Positions 18,779-26,621 of a DNA stretch of 64,000 bases are shown here, piece after piece (within the stretch, counting starts at the first letter, position 1; every line of letters starts with the position of its first letter). The notes beneath the pieces were generated by a model that worked only from the letters and a program-made list of their open reading frames with translations, searched no databases and was not told where the DNA came from. The translations under genes were made by a program, and so were the position numbers. This DNA is from Okeania sp. KiyG1 (lineage in GTDB: Bacteria > Cyanobacteriota > Cyanobacteriia > Cyanobacteriales > Microcoleaceae), in contig NZ_BLZO01000033.1 in assembly GCF_014132355.1 (NCBI RefSeq), forward strand, positions 1-64,000, given 5' to 3'.

Positions 18779-18905
18779 TAATAAGCGGTCGTTTGCGGAG
18801 CAGTCCGTTAGGGATGGGATGGCCCGAAACCTGCGCCATATCCAATCGACTCCTGTGAAGAAAAATTTTCATCTCTTTGTCAATCCTATCCGTTTCAAGG
18901 AGAGG

Positions 18906-19665
18906 TAATTATTCATTATTCATTATTCATTATTAATTGTTGAAGGGGTGGTATGGTTGGTTTGGCTCCTCTGTGACTTGCTGCGGAGTAGCACTTGCGT
19001 AATTCATAGGCTCCATCACCTGACACTTGACCTATCTCGCTTTCTACTCCCAGAACGGGCGTTTGCAGAATACTTGGTCGTCACTGACATCGTTGGTACT
19101 AACCACTGTAGTTACTATTTCCCCTGTTGCCTCATTCACACCTAGATGCAACTTACGCCATGTACGACGTTTACGCGACCACCATGAACTCTTGTTTTCC
19201 ACTCACCAACTCCCATAAACTTTGACTCCCGTGGAATCTACCACCAGGTGAATTGCTTCTGTTGCTGGAATTACTGGTATTTCTATGTTCAATTTACATA
19301 AATAGACGAGAAAAAGTACTGTGGTCTGGGACTGGTAACTCTAGTCCCAAAGCGAGAAAATATAGATTCTAAAAAGCCCTCAGTTTGACGTCGTGCCAAG
19401 CTAAATAAAGTCGAAAGTGTTGCCATAAAGAGGGTACGCCACATTACTGTAAGTATTTGATGCTCCCTTGCGTCCTGTTTTCGTAATTGTTAAGCCATTG
19501 GTCTATTACCTCTTGATTAAGCCAAAATGTCAGACTGCCTCGTTGCTTTCCTTCGGAATGCTTCGCAAACAAGGATGCATCATACTCAGACCAATTCTTG
19601 ACCTTGTACTGAGGCTTAGACTTAGACTTGGACTTAGACTTGGACTTGGACTTGGACTTACTCAT
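18906..19665 (-). pseudogene. IS5-family DDE transposase remnant
   Basis: Minus-strand N-terminus PQYKVKNWSEYDASLF and RGSLTFWLNQEVIDQWLNN (19444-19665), then HLVVDSTGVKVYGSW and RKRRTWRKLHLGVNEATGEI followed by VSTNDVSDDQV (about 19075-19250). This is the catalytic part of an IS5-group transposase containing the first Asp of the DDE triad. Several stops and frameshifts interrupt it. The start is preceded by an expanded Ser-Lys run (eight SK units, 6-base DNA repeat). A mini-palindrome at 19550-19573 adds LFAKHSEG in frame. Confidence 0.7.
19550..19573 (+). repeat. mini-palindrome inside the IS5-type transposase
   Basis: TTCGGAATGCTTCGCAAACA. On the minus strand it inserts eight codons between SEYDAS and KQRGSLTFWL, where related transposases run on directly. 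The frame is preserved. Confidence 0.65.
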
Positions 19666-19788
19666 ATCTACTGATTTGTATTATCCTGATGCTATTTATA
19701 GCCTAAACGTCACCTTTTGTGCCACAAAGCCAGTTTGAGGTAAGATTTCTGGTTGTATTTCTACTACAAAACTCAAGAAATATCTAGT

Positions 19789-19835
19789 AGGGGCGATTCG
19801 CGTTTGCGCAGCATTCCGCAGGAAATCGCCCCTAC
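19789..19835. repeat. GTAGGGGCG palindrome with nested mini-palindrome
   Basis: The outer arms GTAGGGGCGATT and AATCGCCCCTAC enclose the mini-palindrome GTTTGCGCAGCATTCCGCAG, so one repeat family sits in the loop of another. The same outer palindrome, with other loops, is the core of the MITE at 2882-3021 and of 21508-21588. Confidence 0.7.
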
Positions 19836-19984
19836 AATCTTTGATTACTGTTACTGATGATGGAGCAGCAGGTAACTTTCACAGGCGAAACTATTTTCAG
19901 CTTTCCAATCTTAGCGTTGCTAGGAACTTTATGTTGACCAACTTTAAATCCTCTCTTTGTAAATCTAGCAGTTTGCTTTGACTT

Positions 19985-20110
19985 TCTAATGTTTGACACT
20001 CCACGGGATAAATCCGCGTGGATTCTTAAGCGGAACAAATTTGCCGGGATAAATCCACGTCAAATTTTACCCTTAATGGCATAGCCAAAGATGCCTAAGC
20101 GTCTGTCCGG
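19985..20110 (-). ncRNA. candidate right end / omega-RNA tail of the second tnpB
   Basis: On the minus strand, behind and overlapping the tnpB 3' end, are GACGTGGATTTATCCCGGC and then the hairpin CCACGCGGATTTATCCCGTG with GAGTGTCAA. A terminal stem ending in TGTCAA is typical of cyanobacterial tnpB elements. The sequence beyond about 19985 would act as guide. Structural inference only. Confidence 0.45.
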
Positions 20111-21305
20111 GGTAAACCCCCATAAGGTTGCTTTTTATTCCAATATTTGCAGCACCATTACTGTCTGCATTTATCAATTTATTTTGCTTAGTTCTATACA
20201 AACCACGTTTGACTCGTTTGCCACTAAAGCTGTAGGTGGTGGGGCTATCGGCATTGTAAACAGGTATCCGATCTCCATCTAAGAAACTAGCTTTGGAGGT
20301 ATAAGATTCTTCCTGTTCTATATAGGTTAATCCATATCTATCACATATAGTTTTTAACTTCAACCTCAAACTATGGTGTGGTATTTGTACAAAGTTTTGG
20401 TTAGTTTTTTTACCTAAATTGATACTTTGTTTGATTCGGTGATTTACGCCAACAACAATAGTAGATATTTTGTTTTCACTACACCAGTTGATTAAATATC
20501 TAGCTGCTTTATTCAAGTAATCCCTAACTTTATTATTTCGATTTACTATGATGCTAACTTGCTTTTTTGTTAAATCTTTGATGCCTTGTTTATCTTTTAT
20601 AGACTGCAATAAGCGAATTTTCTTTGTTGTACCACTGGTTGATTGATTTGAGTTTTCTACCGTCCAAAATAAACGATGACCCAGTATTTGATACACAAGT
20701 TCCGCTTATTGTCTAACCCCAGGTCTATTGCTAAAGCATTGTCAGATTTTATTGTTGGTTGTGGTTGTGATTCAGTGATAAATTCTACCTCAAAAAACCT
20801 AGCATCATACCTAGGAATTATCCGAACTTCCTTCAAGTTTTTACCTACTAATCTTTCAGGAAAGGGAATTTTAACTGCACCATACTCAGCTTTGAATTTC
20901 CTAGACATGGGAATATTAAAGTATCCATTTCTCACCTTAATTCGAGGTATTATTAAAGGAAAATACCCTTCTTTGTTGAGGTATCTAGGTAATCGTATTT
21001 GTTCAAAACGATAATTACCTTCTTTAGCTTTTTGAATTAAGTTGAAAAATGACTTAAAAGACCTATCTACAACTTTTAAAGTTTGCTGTGCAATATCAGT
21101 TTGAAGTAGTTGGTAATTTTCGTTATCTTTGCAGTAATGGTAATTTGACTCGTATCTGAGATATCCGCCTTCAGCAAAATAGAACTGTCGCACAGCAATA
21201 AAGCCCTACATTGTACATATTTTTGGATAATCTGCACAATTGTCTTAAGGCTTTAAACTCCTGGCTAGACAGGTTTCTAATTTTGTTCTTTTGGGTTAGA
21301 TACAT
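20073..21305 (-). pseudogene. tnpB: TnpB (IS200/IS605 OrfB), two frameshifts
   Basis: A nearly complete TnpB in three frames. The start MYLTQKNKIRNLS is at 21305. Then 20657-21193 holds HYCKDNENYQLLQTDIAQQT and Ruv[12 protein letters not shown]. Then 20073-20696 holds KISTIVVGVNHRIKQSINLG and RuvC-III LINADSNGAANIG. This subtype lacks the usual four-Cys zinc finger (ESYTSKASFLDGDRIPVYN in its place), as some TnpB do. Frame changes are near 21195 and near 20700. It is the least decayed TnpB in the window and only two indels from being intact. Confidence 0.85.
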
Positions 21306-21400
21306 AGTGAATTTTCGCGCTTATAATGCACATTATAGCGATAATACTTCTAGAGACTGTCAATCGTGACTACGGGTTAAAATCCGTCGCGCGTCGTTTC

Positions 21401-21440
21401 CATCCACCGCTTAAAAGACGGTGGTTTCCCACTTACCGAA
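21401..21440 (+). repeat. hairpin element (CCACCGCTTAAAAGACGGTGG)
   Basis: The arms CCACCG and CGGTGG flank CTTAAAAGA, followed by TTTCCCACTTACCGAA. This is a variant of the hairpin-TTCGGTAA family and lies between two TnpB remnants. Confidence 0.45.
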
Positions 21441-21846
21441 ATTTTACGATGAATTTAGGAGGTTTAATAGGTCTGCCTTTTCTGTTACCTTTTGTCGATT
21501 TAAAAAAGTTTGTAGGGGCGTTAACGATAGTTATGCGCAAGCTTTCGGCCGGAAAGCTGACGCATAGCTGACGAATGGCGCCCCTACGGTTTAGATCATT
21601 CAATGATTGCTGCAATGGTATAGCAGAAACCTCTGATAACCACTCTCTATTTTCAGTTTTTTTAGCTTGAGTAATAAAAAGCTTTTGTAGCTCAGAATTA
21701 ATAGGTTTCTTTTCTCCTGAAGTATACTTTTCTTGGCAGCAAGCTAGACTATCATTCCAAACCACACGGACACAACCAAATAGCTTTGCTAATCAGCATT
21801 TTTGTCCTGGTGTTGGATAAATTCGATACTTAAATCTAGCTTTCAT
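21433..21846 (-). pseudogene. tnpB: N-terminal fragment of another TnpB with nested palindrome
   Basis: From MKARFKYRIYPTPGQKC (start 21846), through a TGA, to VVWNDSLACCQEKYTSGEKK and SAIPLQQSLNDLN, then, after an inserted repeat, NFFKSTKGNRKGRPIKPPKF. This is a clear TnpB N-terminal (wedge) region. The rest of the protein is absent. The palindrome at 21508-21588 splits the frame but keeps it open. Confidence 0.8.
21508..21588. repeat. inner palindrome of the MITE family inserted in tnpB
   Basis: The arms GTAGGGGCG and CGCCCCTAC enclose a second palindrome CAAGCTTTCGGCCGGAAAGCT. It is the inverse of the core of 2882-3021 without the outer CAGGACTTACGC ends, so the core can exist alone. Confidence 0.75.
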
Positions 21847-21905
21847 AATCCCGATCTAAACTAATAATATGATAGCATACTTATTACTATTTTCATCTAT
21901 AAAAA

Positions 21906-21949
21906 GTCGCCCGCTTATGGGCGAGGCTTTAGACCCACTTTTTTGGTAA
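21906..21949 (+). repeat. hairpin-TTTTTTGGTAA element
   Basis: GTCGCCCGCTTATGGGCGAG hairpin, then GCTTTAGACCCACTTTTTTG and GTAA; closest to the copy at 1421-1463 upstream of ureG. Confidence 0.6.
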
Positions 21950-22202
21950 CCCAATATTTAATAATTTATGCTCCGAAGTTAGCAGGTAGTAGGTTGTAGA
22001 TGAGAAAAGTTTACCGCCTCACCTAATACCTAATTTGATAGTATTTGAGGCAATTGGGTTGAAAATTCAACCATCAGGTCTTGAAGAAGACTATAGCTCG
22101 TAGGTTATTTACCTAAAACCTAAGACCTAAAACCTAAGACCTAAAACCTAAGACCTAAAACCTAAGACCTAAAACCTAAGACCTAAAACCTAAGACCTAA
22201 TT
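21950..22202. repeat. spacer ending in ACCTAAG/ACCTAAA heptamer array
   Basis: Alternating ACCTAAA and ACCTAAG heptamers run from about 22113 to 22199 (about 12 units). The array touches the start codon of the next gene, leaving no Shine-Dalgarno sequence. Confidence 0.75.
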
Positions 22203-22814
22203 ATGAATCAATCAACATCCCTAGATATTTCAGCCATTCGAGTTGGCAAAATCAAACATTTAGTAAATGCTCATCTACCTGGTGTAGATTTAGCAGGAAC
22301 CCAGCTTTCAGAAGCAGACTTCTACCAAGCTAACTTGGTTGGAGTTAATTTTGTTGGGGCTAATCTACTAAAAGCTACTCTGAGAGCTAACCTGCGTGGA
22401 GCTGACTTCACTGGTGCAGATTTGAGAGGGGCAGACTTTCGCAATGCTGACCTACGGGGTGCTATTTTTATGGATGCCCAAGTGAGAGAAGCTAGCTTTG
22501 CAGGTGCTTTCTTAAATGGAGCTGTACTGAATAATGTGGACTTGAGTGGGGCTGACCTACGAGGTGCTGACCTACGAGGTGTGAATTTCACTAGAACTAT
22601 TTTATTTCAAGCAGAATTTAGTAATGCTAATCTAGCTGGTGCAGATTTATCCCAAGCAGATTTAGAAGAGGCTAATCTTACTGGGGCTATACTCCGGGGC
22701 ACAAATTTACAACGGGCTAATTTACTCTGTGCTATTGTGGATGGAGCTGACTTCAATGGCGCTATACTCACCGATGCTTGTCTGCAAGGTACACCGTACG
22801 AAAAAAAACTGTAG
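22203..22814 (+). CDS. pentapeptide-repeat protein
   Basis: The 203-residue protein is dominated by A(D/N)LxG pentapeptides from about residue 32 to 195 (for example GADLRGADFRNADLRGA), which fold into a right-handed quadrilateral beta-helix. Such proteins are abundant in cyanobacteria and mostly of unknown function. No signal peptide or enzymatic domain is visible, so it is probably cytoplasmic. The ATG immediately follows a heptamer array, so translation must start without a normal leader, or a different start is used. The frame is intact. Confidence 0.88.
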   Translation: MNQSTSLDISAIRVGKIKHLVNAHLPGVDLAGTQLSEADFYQANLVGVNFVGANLLKATLRANLRGADFTGADLRGADFRNADLRGAIFMDAQVREASFAGAFLNGAVLNNVDLSGADLRGADLRGVNFTRTILFQAEFSNANLAGADLSQADLEEANLTGAILRGTNLQRANLLCAIVDGADFNGAILTDACLQGTPYEKKL

Positions 22815-23059
22815 AAAATCTTCAATAATGGATAATTGATAATTGATAATTACCTCTCCCTAAAAGGAAGAGGATTGAATAAAAGGAAAATTAATTCATT
22901 GTTTCTCCTTGGTCATGAGAGGATTTTTACTTTAATTATTCGGTAACAGTTAAATTCTTGATATTGGATTAACCAATACAGGCGCTCTCGGCACAGCTCA
23001 CTATTCCCATCCTACGGAATGCTACGCAAACGGCAGTAAAAGCCCCTGGGAATTTATTT
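22815..23059. repeat. spacer with dispersed 130-base repeat
   Basis: About 22826-22950 (ATAATTGATAATTACCTCTC through TTATTCGGTAA) matches 32338-32465 with few differences. It contains a CTCTCC/GGAGAG-like hairpin and ends in TTCGGTAA, so it is probably a longer relative of the hairpin family. A mini-palindrome lies at about 23013-23033. Confidence 0.65.
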
Positions 23060-23163
23060 CTAATTATCGCATATACTGCCATTAATATCGACATTAATCA
23101 CCTTGCCAGTTGAACTTCTGAACAAACCGCGCTTGATATCAAATCCGGTGGCATCGGTATAAT
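23060..23163 (-). pseudogene. TnpB C-terminal fragment (RuvC-III)
   Basis: The minus strand reads TDATGFDIKRGLFRSSTGKV, then INVDINGSICDN and stop. This is the KRGL(F/Y)R...INxDxNG end of zinc-finger-less TnpB proteins. Only the tail survives. Confidence 0.65.
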
Positions 23164-23255
23164 TAGATAGTTAATCTAGGAGTCAGCAGTCAGGAGTCAG
23201 GAGGGAAGAGAATTTAGAAAGATTTGCACATTTGCGCTAATGCATGACTTTTAAC

Positions 23256-23378
23256 TTCCGGGTAGCGGCACTAGACTTGGGTGGGTCCAAAATTTATAAA
23301 TGTCCTCAATGTGGTCATTTGATTGCACGGGATATCAATGGCGCTCGAAATATAATGTTGAGAGCTTTCCAGGACTAG
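23256..23378 (+). pseudogene. TnpB C-terminal zinc-finger fragment
   Basis: The plus strand reads LDLGGSKIYKCPQCGHLIAR, then DINGARNIMLRAFQD and stop: the second zinc-finger pair CPQCG plus the RuvC-III aspartate of TnpB. The rest of the gene is absent. Confidence 0.7.
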
Positions 23379-23615
23379 GCGAACTGCCTTCACTGTTATC
23401 AATGATTCTATTGTCATAGCGTAATGCTATATCTACTGAAGCGCTTTAATCAAATTTGAGCGTTTTTATTAGATTAAAAGTAGCACTATGTCTTCTCTGA
23501 AATTGATAAGTAGATGCAAAGTAATGCTTATTAAGTACATAAGTACAAGTAAACTTTACAATTCTTTATCAAACTGTTAGGATGTCAATGAAGGCAAACC
23601 AAACATTGAAAAATT
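23379..23615. other. AT-rich spacer upstream of the DUF2993 gene
   Basis: No repeat or gene is recognised; it probably contains the promoter of the next gene. Confidence 0.35.
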
Positions 23616-24377
23616 ATGGTGACTGCGTTGTTTACCAATGTACCAATGCAAAATCAAAGTGGCGATCGCCTAGTGAGCAAGGCAGCAGGAGCGGCAATAG
23701 CAGCTCTGTTTAAAAGCTCTGATAAAGTCGAAGCCAATGTCCGTGCCGAGCCAGTGGCCAAACTTTTACAGGGTAGTCTGGATGGGTTTGATTTCATTGG
23801 CAAAGGAATGCGGATGTACAATGGCCTTCGGATTGAAGTGATGGAGCTTTACTTGCAAGCTGTATCAATAGACTTTAGTGCAATTTTTACTGGTAAAGTC
23901 AAATTAAGGCAGCCGATCCAGGCCACTCTGAGAACTGTATTAACTGAGTCTGACTTGACCACCTCTTTCAATACACCATTTGTGATAGAGAAACTGCAAA
24001 GGCTCAAATATCAAGGACAATCCCTACATTTCCAAAATACTCAAATGACTATCACTGAAGATCGAGCCCTCAGACTGAAAACTCAAATCGGGGTAGGAAA
24101 TCCAAATCAACCTATAGATGTTGATTTCACTGCTAACGTCGAAGTGGAAGATAGACGTAAAATCAAATTTGTCAATGTTAAATATAATGGCGAGCGAGAG
24201 TCTGTAGATTTAGGTAAATCTCTCATAGACCATGTAAATAATTTACTGGATTTAGATAAATTTGCTTTAGAAAATACTCAACTAAGAGTAGACCGACTAC
24301 GGGTAGGAAGAGATGACATAACGTTCTATGGTATAGCTAAGATTGAACAGTTTCCTAGTGGGATGAAGAATAAATAG
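23616..24377 (+). CDS. DUF2993 (LmeA-like) protein
   Basis: The 253-residue protein follows the DUF2993 pattern: KVEANVRAEPVAKLLQGSLD, the GKGMRMYNGLRIEVMEL region, SIDFSAIFTGKVKLRQPIQA, TLRTVLTESDLTTSFNTPFV, and a late VDLGKSLIDHVNNLLDLDKF. The family adopts a lipid-binding fold related to actinobacterial LmeA and is common in cyanobacteria. No N-terminal signal peptide is evident. Substrate is unknown. An alternative start is Met11 (MQNQSGDRL). The frame is intact, with spacers on both sides. Confidence 0.85.
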   Translation: MVTALFTNVPMQNQSGDRLVSKAAGAAIAALFKSSDKVEANVRAEPVAKLLQGSLDGFDFIGKGMRMYNGLRIEVMELYLQAVSIDFSAIFTGKVKLRQPIQATLRTVLTESDLTTSFNTPFVIEKLQRLKYQGQSLHFQNTQMTITEDRALRLKTQIGVGNPNQPIDVDFTANVEVEDRRKIKFVNVKYNGERESVDLGKSLIDHVNNLLDLDKFALENTQLRVDRLRVGRDDITFYGIAKIEQFPSGMKNK

Positions 24378-24539
24378 CTATTAATCTTTAAAATCTATTT
24401 AATGCAAGAGCAAAATTGATGGAGTGAGATTGAAAATCAAGCAGGAATTGATTAAAAGTATACAATTTCCTTGACAATTCTGGCTTTTTTCTCAAACAAC
24501 CTCAGAAATAAGACAATACTGAGGTTAGATAAAAGCTAC
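24378..24539. other. spacer with AACCTCAG/CTGAGGTT inverted repeat
   Basis: A short inverted repeat lies at about 24497-24525, lacking a T-run. Nothing else is seen. Confidence 0.35.
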
Positions 24540-24815
24540 TGTGACATACTCCCACACTAACCATTAGGTATTGTGTGGGCTTCTCGCTTCGCAGTCCTGC
24601 CATTGCATCGGACTGCACGAGCTTCAAGGACGGGATACCCCGCCGCCCTTTTTGCAGAACGAAAAACTACGCACCTAGCTCCGCAATAAGATTTTACGCT
24701 CCCAACGGATTACTAGGATTTCTGGGATACAACCCCATATCCTATTTAATTTTCATGGTTCATCACTGGTGGTTGTTAGCTCGCGCTTCCCAGCTTGGTG
24801 CTACTGTAACATAAA
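24540..24815 (-). ncRNA. orphan omega-RNA-like / TnpB right-end remnant
   Basis: On the minus strand it contains CCCGTCCTTGAAGC, GCGAAGCGAGAAGCCCACAC, and ends GTGTGGGAGTATGTCAC. The GAAGC(A/G)AGAAGCCCACAC and GTGTGGGAGTATGTCA pair forms the terminal stem of the omega-RNA scaffold in many cyanobacterial tnpB loci. No tnpB is attached; only small C-terminal tnpB fragments lie 1.2 kb to the left. Assignment by remembered motif. Confidence 0.45.
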
Positions 24816-24867
24816 ATTTGTCAATGAATGGGATGTCGAGTCCCATTAATTTACCGCCGATTTATAT

Positions 24868-24898
24868 CACACCAAATTGAAAATTATGGTGTGAAGCT
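24868..24898. terminator. possible bidirectional terminator hairpin
   Basis: CACACCA and TGGTGTG flank an AT-rich loop, followed by AAGCTTTT. It lies between the plus-strand DUF2993 side and the minus-strand psb35-like gene. The T-run is weak. Confidence 0.35.
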
Positions 24899-24972
24899 TT
24901 TCGACGGTTTAGCCAAAACATAATCTCTTCCTAGTTAGAGTAGCTTATAATCTTCAGTATATTATTGTGCTT

Positions 24973-25140
24973 TTAGCTATCTTTATCGTCATTAACTTTA
25001 GGAACATAGTCAGGACGCTGTGCATCTTCCCAACCAGGAGGACGCTTAGAATTATACCAAGCAATTGAACCGATAGTAACAGCAGCAACAAAGCCTACTA
25101 CAACTACTGCAATTGGAATCCATATATTACCCTGCACCAT
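24973..25140 (-). CDS. psb35: small photosystem II assembly protein, Psb35-like
   Basis: A 55-codon minus-strand frame: MVQGNIWIPIAVVVVGFVAA, then VTIGSIAWYNSKRPPGWEDA, then QRPDYVPKVNDDKDS. It has one transmembrane helix (residues about 7-27) with a soluble C-terminal tail containing the NSKRPxGWE motif. Short cyanobacterial proteins of this shape (Synechocystis Ssl2148 type) are known as Psb35, a thylakoid protein associated with photosystem II / CP47 assembly. The frame is intact and length is as expected. The name depends on recall of a short family, so it is moderately certain. Confidence 0.65.
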   Translation of the reverse strand: MVQGNIWIPIAVVVVGFVAAVTIGSIAWYNSKRPPGWEDAQRPDYVPKVNDDKDS

Positions 25141-25296
25141 ATTAAATCTCCAAATTATTTCTATAATTAGAAATATTATCTCACAGACTGGATTGAGTAA
25201 AACACAATCTAGCTAGAAGCTGAATTTGAGAGATTTTTTTGTGGATGCGATCGCGGAGCGTAGTGTCAGCCTTATCGCTAATTTCACCATACTTAT

Positions 25297-25590
25297 TTAA
25301 CCACCAGCAACAGCAGGAACAATGCTCACTTCATCTCCATCTTTTAGAGATGTTGTTGTTCCTTCTAAAAACCGGATGTCTTCGCTGTTGACATAGAAGT
25401 TTAAAAATCTCCTTGGTTCCCCTTGGTCATCACAGAGACTTTTTTTAATGCCAGGAAAGTTTGTTTCTAGAGAATCTATTAATTCTGAGATATTACCACC
25501 GCCACATTCAATTTCAATTTTTGCTTTATCTTTTGCTTTATTTTCGGTGAATTTTTGCAGTGGGGTAGGAATTAATACTGTAACTGCCAT
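25297..25590 (-). CDS. MoaD/ThiS-family sulfur-carrier protein with C-terminal GG
   Basis: The 97-residue ubiquitin-like protein ends in [16 protein letters not shown]. The terminal di-glycine is the site of thiocarboxylation in MoaD, ThiS and CysO. It lies downstream of and in the same orientation as thrC (about 1 kb, with an IscB remnant between). In actinobacteria a ThiS-like CysO works with a PLP enzyme in cysteine synthesis, so a link to threonine/sulfur metabolism is plausible but unproven. The frame and length are normal. It is distinct from the moaD at 28740. Confidence 0.85.
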   Translation of the reverse strand: MAVTVLIPTPLQKFTENKAKDKAKIEIECGGGNISELIDSLETNFPGIKKSLCDDQGEPRRFLNFYVNSEDIRFLEGTTTSLKDGDEVSIVPAVAGG

Positions 25591-25766
25591 AATTAATTAA
25601 TCTAGATTATATGGATAATATTTAGTTGCTATTTGCAAATTTTTATTGTAATGGTAGGTCCGGAAAAACTATAAATTTTTAAGAAAAAATTATTTTTCCT
25701 GTGTAATGGGCATCTTGCCAGTTCCCAGTAGACTTATGGACAGGTGAGCTGGAAAATAGCTCAACA
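25591..25766. other. spacer at the end of the IscB remnant
   Basis: No gene is recognised; it is the AT-rich leader of the MoaD/ThiS-like gene and the truncated end of the IscB element. Confidence 0.3.
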
Positions 25767-26332
25767 TTACCGATGAAGAGCGTGTCTAGGATTGTCTAGA
25801 TTTTTAGAAGGTGTAATTTCAGGATTTTGTATCAACTGAGTATCAAAGCGAACCAATTCCATTGAAATTGATTCTACAGGATAAAACTTAATTAATCGTT
25901 TGACCCAAGTCATAGTAGTTTCGACTCTGTGCACTAGAGAAGGTGCTAACCAACCAGTGGGCTTCTTTTTGTTCGGGTTACCTGGTTTACGGTATCTGAG
26001 GTTTTTGGTTCTCCTAGCTCGACGGTGTTGAGAACGCTTTTGAAGTTTTTCGGAAATTAATGAACCTCGGTGTTGAATTAAGAGCATCCATATCACCTTG
26101 TTTCCTTCTAATAGAGCCATCCCTGTAAATCTTGAGCCTGGGTCAATCTTGAGAGTTAAAGTTGTTTTTGCAACTTTTTCAACAGCTTTGCGTGAGAATC
26201 AAAGTAAACGGAAAGCGCCGCCAGACAGCAGCTTTACCAGAATTTAACAACCTACGAGCTACAGTTGGTTTGCAAGGTTGTAATGGTTTTTTGTTTGTAT
26301 CTAGTCGCGAAAACGTAATTAGTGTTAGACAT
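25767..26332 (-). pseudogene. iscB: IscB RNA-guided nuclease, N-terminal remnant
   Basis: IscB is the OMEGA nuclease ancestral to Cas9. From start 26332 the pieces read MSNTNYVF; then in another frame TNKKPLQPCKPTVARRLLNS and GKAAVWRRFPFTLIL (the PLMP domain); then LTLKIDPGS (RuvC-I, catalytic Asp) and the arginine-rich bridge-helix region LQKRSQHRRARRTKNLRYRK, with KPTGWLAPSLVHRVETTMTW and SISMELVRFDTQLIQNPEI (RuvC-II Glu). Two frameshifts lie in the first 70 codons. The gene stops before the HNH domain, so it cannot cut. It is inserted between thrC and the MoaD/ThiS-like gene. Confidence 0.85.
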
Positions 26333-26590
26333 TGTGGTGTCTAGTCCTTTTCAGTAAAGTGTTCCTCGATCATGTTGGCCAGGCTTGTTCATGCTCTAAA
26401 CACTATCGGTACAAAACCTACTTCCGATTGGCGCACTTTAACGCTGTCCTTAATTTAGAGCGACCAGCACATAAGCTGGAGTTCACTTATGGTGGTCGTG
26501 ACCTGCCAACGCAGTCAATTAAGACTTAATCTGCAACCTTTGAGAGACAACCTTAGAAATGTCCATGGTTGGCTAGGTTTTTCAAAGGTG
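26333..26590 (-). ncRNA. candidate IscB omega-RNA
   Basis: In IscB loci the omega-RNA lies directly upstream of the gene. On the minus strand this stretch is rich in short stems, for example GACCACCATAAGTGAACTCC, then AGCTTATGTGCTGGTCGCTC, and GCGCCAATCGGAAGTAGGTT, and ends just at the iscB start (GGACTAGACACCACAATG). It has no conserved reading frame. If still transcribed it would be an orphan guide RNA, with its guide at the far (26590) side. Position- and motif-based. Confidence 0.55.
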
Positions 26591-26621
26591 CTGTATGTAG
26601 GAATTTTTGGGGTGAAGTTAA

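Larger units (their letters stand above)
17791..18905 (-). pseudogene. tnpB: TnpB-type nuclease pseudogene
   Basis: Minus-strand fragments: VGIDLGISTFATLSDGTKI (about 18320-18375) carries the RuvC-I aspartate; PTSQTCSSCGFKGGK (about 17870-17915) and, in another frame, REWECLNC give the two halves of the zinc finger; an N-terminal piece reads SLSQTTMFRLKVIFGGKLRR (about 18530-18600). A GC-rich element (18022-18072), a hairpin-CGGTAA element (18738-18778) and several frameshifts interrupt it. It is dead; ends are approximate. Confidence 0.65.

Noticed and set aside
22322-22591. Minus-strand frame rich in RRSAPRRSAP
   Set aside because: Antisense shadow of the pentapeptide repeats.
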